NCBI GenBank assembly: GCA_902557705.1
Contig: CACEBI010000006.1
Coordinates: forward strand, 1 to 64,000
Direction of reading: 5' to 3'
Origin: an uncultured SAR86 cluster bacterium
GTDB taxonomy: Bacteria > Pseudomonadota > Gammaproteobacteria > Magnimaribacterales > D2472
DNA length: 64,000 nucleotides
The translations under genes and the position numbers were made by a program. The notes below the pieces were generated by a model that saw nothing but the letters and a program-made list of their open reading frames with translations, made no database searches and was not told the DNA's origin. This document shows, in pieces, positions 54,389 to 64,000 of this stretch. Within the stretch, counting starts at the first letter, position 1. Each line of letters starts with the position of its first letter.

Positions 54389-54415
54389 AAAAAAGCCCAG
54401 TAAACTGGGCTTTTT
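54389..54415 (-). terminator. Terminator after the first TonB-dependent receptor
   Basis: GCCCAG (54395-54400), TAAA loop, CTGGGC (54405-54410), flanked by nine A and five T, so it works on both strands. It ends receptor transcription and lies 26 nt before the thioesterase start. Confidence 0.9.
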
Positions 54416-54431
54416 GATAATTTCTAATATC

Positions 54432-57194
54432 TTAGAATTTTGCTCCAAATTCAATACCGTATGTTCTTGGGTCGGTAAATGAACCTAGCAATGAACCACC
54501 ACCCACGTTACTTGATTCACGTAGATTGTTTATGTGCTGTTGATCTCTTATGTTTTTCACATAAAGACCTGCATACCAGTCATCGCTATTTGGAGTATAT
54601 CTAATTAATAGATCCATAGTGCTTTGAGCATCTAGCTTTAATCTATCCATGTTAAATATACTTAAATCAGCTGCTCCTCTGTATCTGTAAGATAATCTAG
54701 CTGATGTTACACCGTTATCGCCATTAAAGTCTTGGGTAATTGACATACCGTATGACTTATCAGCTGAACCTGGAAGATTATTTCCTTTAACGTTCTGAGG
54801 AACACCTTCTTCACCTGGACAACCATTAACATAAAGGAATCCAACTGAACAGTTATAACCTGCAGATTTAAAGAACATAGCTCCTGTGCTTGGATCTATG
54901 GCCATAGTTGTTAAACCAAAGGAAGCAGGAGCTGGACCAAGATATGCCAATTGAGTTCCTGTTGGATTTAGATAATCAATCAACATAGTATCTGATACCA
55001 CTTCATGATCAAGGAATAACCAGTTTGCTTCAAGTTTAGTTGTTTCACTTAAGAACACCATCATATTACCTTCAAATCCAGTGAATTCAGCATCGATATT
55101 CTTATTTTGAGTGCCTGTGTTTACAACAGCAGCAACAAGGAAACCATCGTTTTGCGCATTAAATACATTCATATTAAGAAGCATAGCTCCATCCATTAGG
55201 ATGCTTTTTAATCCAAGATCTAAAACACCAGCTTTTTCTGGATCATATTTTGTTGGGTTGTCACCAGCATTAACACCACCAGCTTTAGCAGATGTTGTGT
55301 AACTACCATAAACCATTACATCATCAGAAAGATTGTGTTGAAGCGCAATCTTGTATGAGAACTGATCATCAGTTGCAGAATCAACATCAACAAATGGTAA
55401 TGTATCTCTGTTATCAACTAACATACCGCCAGTTGCCATCCAACTAAGAGCACCTGTATCATTATAAGTCCATGACGTTACATCATCTTCTTGGTAACGT
55501 GCACCAACAGTTAATTTAGTGTCATCTGAAAGATCAAAATACATCTCACCGTATAAAGCAGAAGACTGAGTCAGCACGTTTTGATCGTTAATAATACCGC
55601 CTAGCTCCCAAGGTATTACCATGTCAGGCATCGCATTATGAGAAGCAGTTATAGCATTAAATGCACCTAATTGAGCAAGATCACATGGTCCACCGGCACC
55701 ACATGATAGAGCGTTGGGAGCAACTGCTAGCCAACTAAGCATTGATTGATAAAAAGGAACACCAGCTTTACCACTCCAATCTATTCCTGTTAAACCTTGA
55801 ACAACAGCGCTATATGGATGAACTGCAAAACTTGTCATGAACTGAGATCCAGCAGTTTGAGCTAAGTAAACGTTATCGTTTCTATTTTCAATTTGATATA
55901 AACCAACAGTGTAGTTAAATGGGCCATCGTAATCAGAAATCAAGTTGACTTCCATTTGAGTACCATGCATGTTTACATCTGAGAAATCATAAATTCTTTC
56001 AGAGTCAACAGTCTCACAAAATTGTCTTTCACCACCAAAACAAAGATATCCTGAAACTGGTGGTACACCTAAAGAAGCTGCTGATCCACCAAATGCAGAA
56101 GTAGAATATGATTGATCTTGGTCACCGCTTTGGTGGAAATCCCTAGTCTCATAAGAAACTTTTGCTGTTAAAAGCAAATTATCAGTTAGGTCATGATTAA
56201 TTTGTAAATTTGCAACTGATTGTTTTTGGAAATGAGATGGCTCTCTGTTCATTGAGACTTTGGTGAAATCAGTAGATGCTGTTTGACCAGAAAAACCATT
56301 AGCAACTTCATTTGTATTTAAATGAGCTAAAAATGCAAATGCGCCAGCAAAATGACCTCTAGTATCAGCAGCAACATTCATTCCACCTCTTGCATAAGGA
56401 CTACAACCATAGAATGGATCTTGTTGACAGAATGATACTTCTTCTTGATATCTATTATCATCACTCTCTTGTTGAGAGTATGTTAATTGGATTTGCGTTC
56501 TATCAGAAAAGTCATAGTCTACTGATAATCTAAATGCTTCATCATTTCTATCATCAAACTCATTGCCAGTAACTAAGTTTGTTACCATACCGTCTCTCTT
56601 ATTAGACATAACTGCTAGTCTAGCTCTTAATGAATCTGAGAAAGGCATATTAACAACTGCTTGAGTTCTTATTGCACCAAAATTACCAACTTCAACATTA
56701 TATGAGCCACCAAATTCACTAGTTGGTCTTGCTGTAATTAAATTAACAACACCGTTTGCAGCATTTCTACCGTAAAGAGTACCTTGAGGACCTTTAAGAA
56801 CCTCAACCCTTTCTAAGTCAAAAAATCCTGTATCAGCAACAACACTGTCATTAACACTGTGTCCATTTACAGCTGTAACAACTGATGCAATAACACCAGC
56901 TCCTATACCGAATGAACCCATACCCCTAATAGTCCAACCTGAACCGGAGCCAATTGTTTTAGCAGTTTCTAAACCAGGAGTAATTTCTGCAAGGTCAGAT
57001 ACGTCATAAACTTGGTTAACATCAAGTGATTCTGCGTTAACAGCTTCAATTGAAAGAGCCAAGTCTTGAACTGATTCTTCTTTCTTAGTAGCCGTAACAA
57101 CAACTTCTTCAATCTCTTGAGCAGTTACAGCAAATGATATGATTACAACACTTGAAAGTATTGTATTTCTTAGTAATACACTTAGTTTTGACAT
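54432..57194 (-). CDS. TonB-dependent outer-membrane receptor
   Basis: 920 residues. Signal peptide ending in VTAQ, then the TonB-box-like IEEVVVTATKK, plug domain (DVSDLAEITPGLETAKTIGS; VLKGPQGTLYGRNAANGVVN), and a 22-strand barrel ending in the C-terminal Phe (GIEFGAKF). The extracellular loops carry close pairs of Cys (FCQQDPFYGCSP, YLCFGGERQFCE, LSCGAGGPCD, YNCSVGFLYVNGCP). Substrate unknown; the group is common in marine oligotrophs. It has its own terminator and is paralogous to the receptor upstream on this strand. Confidence 0.95.
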   Translation of the reverse strand: MSKLSVLLRNTILSSVVIISFAVTAQEIEEVVVTATKKEESVQDLALSIEAVNAESLDVNQVYDVSDLAEITPGLETAKTIGSGSGWTIRGMGSFGIGAGVIASVVTAVNGHSVNDSVVADTGFFDLERVEVLKGPQGTLYGRNAANGVVNLITARPTSEFGGSYNVEVGNFGAIRTQAVVNMPFSDSLRARLAVMSNKRDGMVTNLVTGNEFDDRNDEAFRLSVDYDFSDRTQIQLTYSQQESDDNRYQEEVSFCQQDPFYGCSPYARGGMNVAADTRGHFAGAFAFLAHLNTNEVANGFSGQTASTDFTKVSMNREPSHFQKQSVANLQINHDLTDNLLLTAKVSYETRDFHQSGDQDQSYSTSAFGGSAASLGVPPVSGYLCFGGERQFCETVDSERIYDFSDVNMHGTQMEVNLISDYDGPFNYTVGLYQIENRNDNVYLAQTAGSQFMTSFAVHPYSAVVQGLTGIDWSGKAGVPFYQSMLSWLAVAPNALSCGAGGPCDLAQLGAFNAITASHNAMPDMVIPWELGGIINDQNVLTQSSALYGEMYFDLSDDTKLTVGARYQEDDVTSWTYNDTGALSWMATGGMLVDNRDTLPFVDVDSATDDQFSYKIALQHNLSDDVMVYGSYTTSAKAGGVNAGDNPTKYDPEKAGVLDLGLKSILMDGAMLLNMNVFNAQNDGFLVAAVVNTGTQNKNIDAEFTGFEGNMMVFLSETTKLEANWLFLDHEVVSDTMLIDYLNPTGTQLAYLGPAPASFGLTTMAIDPSTGAMFFKSAGYNCSVGFLYVNGCPGEEGVPQNVKGNNLPGSADKSYGMSITQDFNGDNGVTSARLSYRYRGAADLSIFNMDRLKLDAQSTMDLLIRYTPNSDDWYAGLYVKNIRDQQHINNLRESSNVGGGSLLGSFTDPRTYGIEFGAKF

Positions 57195-57298
57195 TAAAGT
57201 CCCCTATATAAAATGTTTAATATGATTAGATTAGGGCAGATGATAGCAAAAATGGATATAAATTGCATATAGATTTTATATATAATTTATTAAAATAA

Positions 57299-57326
57299 AA
57301 AAAAGGCTGGTAAACCAGCCTTTTTT
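57299..57326 (-). terminator. Terminator after the second TonB-dependent receptor
   Basis: GGCTGG (57305-57310), TAAA loop, CCAGCC (57315-57320), with six T on the plus strand and seven A on the other side, so it can act on both strands. The loop is the same TAAA as at 54401. Confidence 0.88.
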
Positions 57327-57341
57327 ATCTCGCTTTTAGTG

Positions 57342-60056
57342 TTAAAAATTTCTACTAAATGAAACTCCCCATGTTCTTGGATCGGTATAGGTTGCAAACT
57401 GAGCGCCACCTTGGAGTGCGCTTGATGCTGCCCATGTTCCAATAAATACATTGTCACGTATATTTTTAACATATAGAGAAGCTTGCCAATCTTTATCATT
57501 TGGCTGATATGTAACACTTAAATCTAAAAAGTCATGTGCAGGCATTCTAGATCTATCTGTATTAAAAACATTCCCTTCTCTTTCTGCTTGATATCTGTAT
57601 GTAAGTCTAGCCGTAGTAACACCACTATCAGAATTAAAATCTTGATTTATAGCAATGCTGTAAGATTTTTCCGGTGATTGAGGTAATTTATTACCGGAAA
57701 CATCAACAGCTGTTCCAAGACCAGCTTCTGGACACATAACCCCTCCAAGAGGATTAAATGGAACTGTACATACATATCCAGCCGACTTAAATAATGGTCC
57801 TTTGTCAGTAAGAGCATATCTAAGTGCTCCTTGTGCATCAACTAATACTGGTGGTGATAAAATTGCAGTTGCTTGGTTAATGTTTACTGGAGAAATTAGT
57901 GAAAAATCCTTGATTTCTGTGTTTACAAACAACCAAGTTGCATCGACTCTTGTGCTTTCGCTTAAGAAAAATACCATATTCCCTTCAAATCCTTGAATCT
58001 CAGCATCTACATTATTATTTTTAGATCCTGCGTTAACGATTGATGAAATCAACATTCCGTCAGTAGTATTATCAAAATAGGTAGCATTTAAGAGCAATGC
58101 TCCATCCATTAGTATACTTTTAATACCAAACTCTAATACTCCAGTTTCTTCTTGATCATATGGATCTGGTGTACCAGTCTCATTTGGGTTATTACCACCA
58201 GCTTTTACAGCTGTTGTATAACTTCCATAAACCATAAGATCATCAGATAAGTCATGTTGAATAGCTAGCTTGTATGCTAGAGCGTCGTCAGACTCAATAA
58301 CTTGGGTAGGGAAGAAACCATACTCGCCTGTTAACCTTTGCTCTAAGGGGTACTGAGAACAATTAAAAAATGTCAGGCAAGACATAATGTTGTCTGTAAC
58401 AGTATCATCGTTATATCTCAAGCCTAAAGTTAATTTAGTTACATCAGAAAGGTCATAGTACATCTCACCAAATACAGCAAACGATTCAGTATGAACATGA
58501 TCGTCATTTATAAAGCCCTGAATTTCTGTTGGAACTTCATATTTAGGTTGACTCATTAATAAAGCCATTAAACCAGCTGGAGCAAGAGTTGCAGGTGCAC
58601 CTAATACAAGTGCTGTAAAGAAATCAGTACCACCATATCCAGTCAATAATCCCCCAAATAAAGCATCGTTGTAGGGATGTTGAACTGCTTTACTAATCAT
58701 GTTCCATGAAGCTGTTTGCACTTGATACACATTATGATTTTTAGAATCTAAACTATATGCGCCGAGGGTGTAATTTAAAGGTCCATCAAAATCAGAAATT
58801 AATGTAACTTCAAATTGTTGGCCGTAAGTTTTAACAACTGAGAATTCATATGTTCTATCAGAATCAATATTCTCGCAGAAACCTGTGCCTCTATATCCAC
58901 CAAAACATCCATTCCATGTCATAGGAAATCCTGGGATTGCTGCTAAACCTGGAAATGGCTCACTTGCTACTGAATAATCATTGTCATTCGAATGATAATA
59001 ATCTCTATGGCCATATGAATATTTAATATTTAATTGAAGATCGTCTGATAACTCATGATTAAGTTCCAGCATTGAGAACATATGAGTTTGTTGATGCTCA
59101 GGTTCTCTATTCAAATTTGCATATCTGAAACTTTCAGGAGAAACAGAGTTAGCATATGTATTAGCATCAGCTGTATAGTTCAAAGCAGCTATTAAATTAA
59201 ATAATGCAGCTGTACTACCTCTTGAATCAGGTGTGGCATTTGGCTGACCTCTTGTCAGTGGGTTACATCCATATAGAGGATGAGGATCACAATATACTGT
59301 ACCTATGTTTGTTCTATTATCATCACCTTCATATTGTTCTGCTGTAAACTTTAAAGTAGTATCGTCGCCAATATCCCAATCTAATGAGAATCTAGCTCCC
59401 CAGGCATTAATATCATTGAAGTCATTACCTGTATTAATGTTATGAGTAGTGCCGTCTCTCTTCTTGCTAACAACTGCAAGTCTTGATCTAATAGAATCAG
59501 ATATAGGAATATTTATGTGACCATTAAATTGAGTTGTAGAATAGTTACCCAATTCAATATCATAAGAACCACTAAATTCATTTGTTGGTCTTGCAGTGAT
59601 AATATTGATAACCCCTGCTACCGCGTTTCGACCAAATTTAGTACCTTGAGGCCCTTTTAGAATTTCAACTCTTTCAACATCATAAAAACCTACATCAGCT
59701 ATAGATGAAGAGTTATAGTTGTGACCATTTGATGCAGTTACAATTGCTCCAACTACTGCAGCTCCGACTCCATAAGAACCAGTCCCTCGCATCGAATAAG
59801 AGGCACCAGATCCGATACCTTTATCCATAATTAACCCAGGAACAACTTCAGCTAGGTCACTCATATCTTCAATCATATTTTCTTCAATACTGTCTGCTGT
59901 AAAGGCTTCTATAGATAGAGCAATATCTTGAATTGACTCAGATTTTTTAGTAGCTGTTACAACAACTTCTTCTACTTCTTGAGAAAATAACTGAGTTGTA
60001 AATAAGAACAGAAAAGTTACTGAAAATACAAAAGTAAATCTTGAAAACTTTTTCAT
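57342..60056 (-). CDS. TonB-dependent outer-membrane receptor (tandem paralogue)
   Basis: 904 residues. Signal peptide ending in LFSQ, then VEEVVVTATKKSESIQDIAL, plug domain (VEILKGPQGTKFGRNAVAG) and barrel ending in WGVSFSRNF. It aligns along its whole length with the receptor at 54432-57194, including the paired Cys (YCDPHPLYGCNP, NGCFGGYRGTGFCE, MSCLTFFNCSQ, YVCTVPFNPLGGVMCP). The two probably arose by tandem duplication and have diverged in the loops. Substrate unknown. Confidence 0.95.
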   Translation of the reverse strand: MKKFSRFTFVFSVTFLFLFTTQLFSQEVEEVVVTATKKSESIQDIALSIEAFTADSIEENMIEDMSDLAEVVPGLIMDKGIGSGASYSMRGTGSYGVGAAVVGAIVTASNGHNYNSSSIADVGFYDVERVEILKGPQGTKFGRNAVAGVINIITARPTNEFSGSYDIELGNYSTTQFNGHINIPISDSIRSRLAVVSKKRDGTTHNINTGNDFNDINAWGARFSLDWDIGDDTTLKFTAEQYEGDDNRTNIGTVYCDPHPLYGCNPLTRGQPNATPDSRGSTAALFNLIAALNYTADANTYANSVSPESFRYANLNREPEHQQTHMFSMLELNHELSDDLQLNIKYSYGHRDYYHSNDNDYSVASEPFPGLAAIPGFPMTWNGCFGGYRGTGFCENIDSDRTYEFSVVKTYGQQFEVTLISDFDGPLNYTLGAYSLDSKNHNVYQVQTASWNMISKAVQHPYNDALFGGLLTGYGGTDFFTALVLGAPATLAPAGLMALLMSQPKYEVPTEIQGFINDDHVHTESFAVFGEMYYDLSDVTKLTLGLRYNDDTVTDNIMSCLTFFNCSQYPLEQRLTGEYGFFPTQVIESDDALAYKLAIQHDLSDDLMVYGSYTTAVKAGGNNPNETGTPDPYDQEETGVLEFGIKSILMDGALLLNATYFDNTTDGMLISSIVNAGSKNNNVDAEIQGFEGNMVFFLSESTRVDATWLFVNTEIKDFSLISPVNINQATAILSPPVLVDAQGALRYALTDKGPLFKSAGYVCTVPFNPLGGVMCPEAGLGTAVDVSGNKLPQSPEKSYSIAINQDFNSDSGVTTARLTYRYQAEREGNVFNTDRSRMPAHDFLDLSVTYQPNDKDWQASLYVKNIRDNVFIGTWAASSALQGGAQFATYTDPRTWGVSFSRNF

Positions 60057-60209
60057 AATAAACCCCCCTATTTGGCATTATTAAAAGTGTATCTTTACAA
60101 AACTATAGCACTATTTAGCATATTTATACATATTTTTTAGATATATTAAATATGTTTAAAAAATAAACTAAAAATATTAAATTAAGTTTGGTTGTGTTTA
60201 GTAAATTAT

Positions 60210-60410
60210 TTAATTTGGGTTATACCAAGGATGGCATTTGGATATTCTTTTAATGGCTAAAATGCTCCCTTTTAATATTCCGAATTCTTCAATTGATTCA
60301 ATAGCGTATTGAGAGCATGTTGGAGTAAATCTGCAAGAGGGTGGAAATAAGGGAGATATAAAGTATCTATAAAATCTTATTGGGAGAATAAATAATCTTC
60401 TTAAGATCAT
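60210..60410 (-). CDS. yidD: Membrane-protein insertion factor YidD (short)
   Basis: 66 residues. [39 protein letters not shown] and KCHPW are the family signatures, with three conserved Cys. The usual C-terminal GG-GYDPVP is replaced by YNPN and a stop. Outside the normal rpmH-rnpA-yidD-yidC cluster, it lies 8 nt after thrS. Confidence 0.9.
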   Translation of the reverse strand: MILRRLFILPIRFYRYFISPLFPPSCRFTPTCSQYAIESIEEFGILKGSILAIKRISKCHPWYNPN

Positions 60411-60418
60411 CTTACAAA

Positions 60419-62350
60419 TTAATTTGGAACTGAATTTTCTACAGTTAATGCTTTTACGGCATCTTCTAAACTCATGCTTGTAGTTTTATCGCTACCAATT
60501 CTTCTAATTGAAACAGTTTGTGATTCTTTTTCTCTTTTACCTAATGCCATAATCACCGGTACTTTTGCAGCACTATGCTCTCTGACTTTATAACTTATCT
60601 TCTCATTTCTAAAATCCTCATGACATCTAATGCCATGATTCTCTAATTGATTAATAACATCAGATGCATAGTCATCAACATCAGAGATAATAGTTGCTAC
60701 AGCAACCTGTACCGGAGCTAACCAGAAGGGTAATTTACCTGAATAATTTTCAATTAATACCCCAATAAATCTTTCAAAAGATCCTAATACAGCCCTGTGA
60801 ATCATAACTGGGCGATGTTTTTGGCCATCTTCTCCAACATATTCAGCATCGAGTCTATCTGGTAAATTAAAGTCAGCTTGAAAAGTACCACATTGCCATT
60901 CTCGTCCTATAGCATCGGTTAAGACAAAGTCTAATTTTGGTCCATAAAAGGCTCCATCACCCTCTTCTATTTCATAGGGGAGATCTAACTTTTTAATTGC
61001 TGATTCCAGGGCGCTTTCTGCTTTATCCCATACTTCATCAGAACCAACTCTTGTTTCAGGTCTAGTTGATAGTTTGATATCAAACTTTTCAAACCCTAAG
61101 TCCTTATATGTGCTTGAAAGAAGCTCTATGAAAAGTTTTGTTTCAGTCTCAATTTGCTCTTCTGTACAAAAAATATGCCCATCATCCTGAGTAAAACCTC
61201 TAACTCGCATAAGTCCATGCATTGTTCCAGATGCTTCATATCTATGACATGAACCAAACTCAGCGTAGCGAACTGGCAAATCTCGATAAGACTTTAATCC
61301 CTGATTATAAACTTGTACGTGACATGGGCAGTTCATTGGTTTTAATGCATTGGTTCTTTTTTCATTTGCATGCTCTTCATCTATTTCGGTTATAAACATA
61401 TTTTCTCTATATTTATCCCAATGACCTGATGCTTCCCATAATTTTCTATCAACAACCAACGGAGTATTTATTTCTTGATAATCAAATGCCTGAAGCTTAT
61501 CTCTCATAAAGTCCTGTAAAAGTCTATATACAGTCCATCCGTTTGGATGCCAGAAAACCATTCCAGGTGCTTCTTCTTGGAAATGAAACAGATTCATTTC
61601 TTTACCAATTTTTCTATGATCTCTTTTTTCAGCTTCCTCTATAGAATGAAGATAAGCATTTAAATCTTTTTCATTCTTCCATGCAGTACCATAAATTCTT
61701 GTTAACATTTTATTTTGTGAATCGCCTTTCCAGTAAGCTCCAGCAAGTTTGGTTAGCTTAAAAGCTCCAATATGCTTTAGACTTGGTAAATGGGGGCCTC
61801 TACATAGGTCTACAAAAGTATCATCATCTTGATAATACAATTGAAAGTCTTCCTCTTGTTCAGACTCTTCAATAATAGATTCTTTATATGACTCTCCGGC
61901 CGAATTAAAAACTTTTAATGCTTCTTTTTTGGTTTGCAATTTTTTTGTAATAGATGACTTTGAATTAATAATTTTTTGCATCTCTTTTTCAATTTTATCT
62001 AAGTCATCAGGGGCTATAGGTTTTACAAATTCAAAATCATAATAAAATCCATCTTTGATTGTTGGTCCAATAGCTAATTTTGTATTTGGATACAAATTTT
62101 TAACAGCTCTTGCAAGCACCTGTGCTGTAAGAGTGTGTCTCATAATTTCAAGACCTTCATCTGAGTCAACAGTAATTATTGAGACTTCTGAGTCTTCATT
62201 AATAGGATCTGATAAGTCTCTTTGAATATTATTAACAGAAACAGCAATGGCAGCCTTGGCCAAGCCTGGACCAATATCATTAGCTAAATCAAGACCAGTG
62301 GAACCGTTCTCCATTTTTCTTATGCTTCCATCAGGCAATGTAATATTCAT
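60419..62350 (-). CDS. thrS: Threonyl-tRNA synthetase
   Basis: Charges tRNA-Thr and hydrolyses Ser-tRNA-Thr. 643 residues, the normal length. TGS domain at 1-60, editing domain with [21 protein letters not shown], catalytic domain with the zinc Cys in [13 protein letters not shown] (the usual Gly after CP is Cys, as in some other proteobacteria), motif 2 [20 protein letters not shown] and motif 3 [18 protein letters not shown], and an anticodon-binding C-terminus. The usual downstream infC is not present; yidD follows instead. Confidence 0.98.
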   Translation of the reverse strand: MNITLPDGSIRKMENGSTGLDLANDIGPGLAKAAIAVSVNNIQRDLSDPINEDSEVSIITVDSDEGLEIMRHTLTAQVLARAVKNLYPNTKLAIGPTIKDGFYYDFEFVKPIAPDDLDKIEKEMQKIINSKSSITKKLQTKKEALKVFNSAGESYKESIIEESEQEEDFQLYYQDDDTFVDLCRGPHLPSLKHIGAFKLTKLAGAYWKGDSQNKMLTRIYGTAWKNEKDLNAYLHSIEEAEKRDHRKIGKEMNLFHFQEEAPGMVFWHPNGWTVYRLLQDFMRDKLQAFDYQEINTPLVVDRKLWEASGHWDKYRENMFITEIDEEHANEKRTNALKPMNCPCHVQVYNQGLKSYRDLPVRYAEFGSCHRYEASGTMHGLMRVRGFTQDDGHIFCTEEQIETETKLFIELLSSTYKDLGFEKFDIKLSTRPETRVGSDEVWDKAESALESAIKKLDLPYEIEEGDGAFYGPKLDFVLTDAIGREWQCGTFQADFNLPDRLDAEYVGEDGQKHRPVMIHRAVLGSFERFIGVLIENYSGKLPFWLAPVQVAVATIISDVDDYASDVINQLENHGIRCHEDFRNEKISYKVREHSAAKVPVIMALGKREKESQTVSIRRIGSDKTTSMSLEDAVKALTVENSVPN

Positions 62351-62395
62351 ATGCAGTATTATATAGGTAAATACTGAATTCTATATAGGTTTAAT

Positions 62396-62419
62396 AAAGC
62401 CAGCTTGCGCTGGCTTTTT
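62396..62419 (-). terminator. Bidirectional-looking terminator between the secreted small genes and thrS
   Basis: AAAGCCAGC (62396-62404), TTGC loop, GCTGGCTTT (62409-62417) with extra T on the plus side and TTTATT on the minus side. It ends the gene at 62429 and separates it from thrS. Confidence 0.8.
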
Positions 62420-62428
62420 ATTTAAAGA

Positions 62429-63115
62429 TTACTCAGGGTATACCCTTACAAGAAGCTCATCAGAATGATTTACAATTCCTGTTACCGGAAAAGATGAAAT
62501 TGCTTCAACAACATTTTCATCTGCTGCAGCCGCAGCCTTTGCAAAATCTGACCAGTTATTGAAACCACATGCAAGATAGCCAGCATACTCTGGTCCCCAT
62601 GCATGTATAAATTCATTACAACCGCCAAAACTCTTTGAGAATGCTTTTTGAAAAGCAGACATTCTGTCAGAAAAACCTGTCATGGAGAGATTCGGTCCAG
62701 GTCTCCATTTTGCAAACATTACAAATGGTGGAGGACCATCTAACTCTGTAGTAACTCTTGCAAGTATATGATCAGTATGTGATGCAAATAATTGTCTATC
62801 ATTACTGTAATCCCTTTCGACATTCATTATTTCTGCAAATTGTTCCATTGTTTTGAAACTACAGACCATATAAAAAGCTCTTTGTGAGCCTTGAACATGT
62901 CTATATAGAGAACAGGCATCATAACCATCTTTTACTCCGGCCTTTGTTTCTTCAATTAAATTCTTTTCAAGATCTTTAAACTTTCCGCCATAGGCCATCT
63001 CATAAGTTGACATTAAAATATAACCCTTAGACTCAGAATCAGAAGAATCAACTTCATCAGCAATAATAAAAACTGAAAAGATAAGAGATAAATTTATAAT
63101 AAAAAAATTTTTCAT
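62429..63115 (-). CDS. Secreted protein with two ABM-like halves, function unknown
   Basis: 228 residues from the ATG at 63115 (KNFFIINLSLIFSVFIIADE), which has GAGGAT 7 nt before it; the open frame continues a few codons more but that start overlaps the previous gene. After a signal peptide there are two similar halves: CSLYRHVQGSQRAFYMVCSF with KTMEQFAEIMN, and EFIHAWGPEYAGYLACGFNNW with SDFAKAAAA. This looks like a duplicated dimeric alpha/beta-barrel domain, with a Cys in the same place in both halves. I do not recognise the family. Likely co-transcribed with the upstream SnoaL-like gene. Confidence 0.75.
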   Translation of the reverse strand: MKNFFIINLSLIFSVFIIADEVDSSDSESKGYILMSTYEMAYGGKFKDLEKNLIEETKAGVKDGYDACSLYRHVQGSQRAFYMVCSFKTMEQFAEIMNVERDYSNDRQLFASHTDHILARVTTELDGPPPFVMFAKWRPGPNLSMTGFSDRMSAFQKAFSKSFGGCNEFIHAWGPEYAGYLACGFNNWSDFAKAAAAADENVVEAISSFPVTGIVNHSDELLVRVYPE

Positions 63116-63119
63116 ATCA

Positions 63120-63614
63120 TCAATCCTCAAAATCTGATGCTACAGTTTGATGAGTCCCACCATAAGCTGCTGATGAAAAATGCATTGTCTTTATTACCCA
63201 GCTATTTTTCTCATTTATCCAAACACTTGTTACCCTTGTTCTGTATGGCTTAATTCCGCCATTTCCATCAGGAACAACACCCTCTGCGTAATATCTTACA
63301 AAAACAGTATCATCATTTAACTCATATGCTTCAGGGGCATGAACGTTAACTACTCCAGTACCACCAACATTTTGATTTTTCCAATCCTCTACTGTTTGAA
63401 TAGTTTTCGGTTTGTGAAAACTGCCATCAGAATTAGTATTAAGTACTCCAGTTGAACTACTCATTGCAACAACAGATGACCAATCAGCACTATTCCTTGC
63501 TACCCAATACGTTTTTACTTTTGCAATAACTTCTTTTTCAGCACTTGAATGACCGTCACTAAAAACAAGCCCTGTTGAAAATAAAAGAAAACTAGCTAAT
63601 AAATATTTTTTCAT
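63120..63614 (-). CDS. Secreted SnoaL/NTF2-like protein
   Basis: 164 residues from the ATG at 63614, chosen because GGGAG lies 4 nt upstream and a normal signal peptide starts there (KKYLLASFLLFSTGLVFSDG). The body matches a cone-shaped SnoaL/NTF2-like fold: VIAKVKTYWVARNSADW at the start, then SVWINEKNSWVIKTMHFSSA at the end. Catalytic residues are not recognisable. The next gene starts 5 nt downstream. Confidence 0.75.
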   Translation of the reverse strand: MKKYLLASFLLFSTGLVFSDGHSSAEKEVIAKVKTYWVARNSADWSSVVAMSSSTGVLNTNSDGSFHKPKTIQTVEDWKNQNVGGTGVVNVHAPEAYELNDDTVFVRYYAEGVVPDGNGGIKPYRTRVTSVWINEKNSWVIKTMHFSSAAYGGTHQTVASDFED

Positions 63615-63711
63615 TTCTCTCTCCCAAATAAAAATTAAGTTCATTAATAATACATTAATAAGCTTTTTTGTGTTATTTAGAATTGAACTCTTTTAAATTG
63701 AAAAATATATT

Positions 63712-64000
63712 TTAAGGAACAAGCCATTGAGATTTGTAACTATCATCCCAACTATGGAGAGCACGCCTATGCCCGGAACTTTTTAGGTGAAGAAATTCCA
63801 ATGAATCAAATTGAAAGATTAATACAGCAAAATTCATATATCCATCCTCAATATTACCATCCTTAAGATCATATTCATTGGGGTTATCTATCTTAAAAGA
63901 GGACCCTTCCCTAACTGAATAACACTTTTTAGACCTAGTTGTTGAGCCATCCCAAGCATTTCGCGTAACAGAGTTATGATAATGAGATTCGATTCTCCCT
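63712..64000 (-). CDS. C-terminal part of a pyridoxamine-5'-phosphate-oxidase-like protein (partial)
   Basis: 95 residues read in from the right edge to a TAA at 63712. The end LEFLHLKSSGHRRALHSW followed by KSQWLVP resembles the EFWQG-RLHDR-W-LAP tail of FMN-binding pyridoxamine 5'-phosphate oxidases and related PPOX proteins that begin the substrate-binding site here. The N-terminus lies outside the window. No start can be seen, so family assignment is tentative. Confidence 0.55.
   Translation of the reverse strand, partial: GRIESHYHNSVTRNAWDGSTTRSKKCYSVREGSSFKIDNPNEYDLKDGNIEDGYMNFAVLIFQFDSLEFLHLKSSGHRRALHSWDDSYKSQWLVP

Noticed and set aside
57290-57517. 75-codon frame inside the C-terminus of the second TonB receptor
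   Set aside because: Same-strand alternative frame of the receptor and terminator. The receptor frame is clearly the real one.
1-64000. CRISPR arrays, insertion sequences, prophage, tRNA or rRNA genes
   Set aside because: I found no direct repeat arrays, transposase motifs, inverted-repeat ends, phage genes or cloverleaf-like sequences. Intergenic gaps are mostly too short to hold them.

Overview
The window looks like a streamlined marine gammaproteobacterium, and SAR86 is my best guess. The DNA is strongly AT-rich, intergenic gaps are very short, many stop and start codons overlap, and outer-membrane TonB-dependent receptors are large. Several gene blocks match gammaproteobacterial synteny, especially the Pseudomonas-type ygfZ/sdhE/rpoE/mucA/mucD/lepA/lepB/rnc/era/recO/acpS block and smc-zipA-ligase. 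The assignment is inference from gene order and composition. I see no tRNA or rRNA gene, insertion sequence, prophage or CRISPR array.

Layout. 1-8.6 kb: three lipoproteins with a run of glycines right after the lipobox cysteine (two with FG-GAP/VCBS-like repeats, two with a cupredoxin-like copper-site motif), interrupted by proBA. 8.6-20.3 kb: one long minus-strand series, from sdhE and the envelope-stress sigma factor module (rpoE, anti-sigma, DegP/MucD) through lepA-lepB-rnc-era-recO-acpS-adk-tsaB-like-uppP-rsmJ to three small genes. 20.4-29.2 kb: ygfZ, ung, serA, glpK and nrdAB, with DnaA boxes before ung and DnaA plus NrdR boxes before nrdA. 29.2-38.8 kb: glutathione transferase, short-chain dehydrogenase, AlkB, malate dehydrogenase, PrsW, an alkylsulfatase-like lipoprotein and a PreP-like M16 protease. 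38.8-52.3 kb: minus-strand chain metY, a small glycosyltransferase-like gene, the complete cytochrome c maturation set ccmABCDEFGHI, then smc, zipA, an ATP-dependent DNA ligase and a lytic transglycosylase. 52.4-64 kb: a cupin, a secreted nuclease/phosphatase-fold protein, a thioesterase, two tandem TonB receptors, yidD, thrS, two secreted small proteins and a partial flavoprotein cut by the right edge.

Points of most interest. (1) The Smc protein has normal ATPase ends but no recognisable hinge, and both coiled-coil arms carry an internal duplication. (2) The smc-zipA-ligA position is filled by a T4-like ATP-dependent ligase instead of NAD-dependent LigA. (3) The metY leader carries an element that matches the SAM-II riboswitch in stem, loop length, spacing and 3' motif. 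(4) nrdAB has a pair of NrdR boxes one 31-bp step apart plus DnaA boxes, one of them inside the likely promoter. (5) Several informational or stress genes are shortened (proB without PUA domain, tsaB-like half-protein, fused or shortened anti-sigma factor), and ygfZ has conserved N-terminal sequence with no canonical start codon before it.
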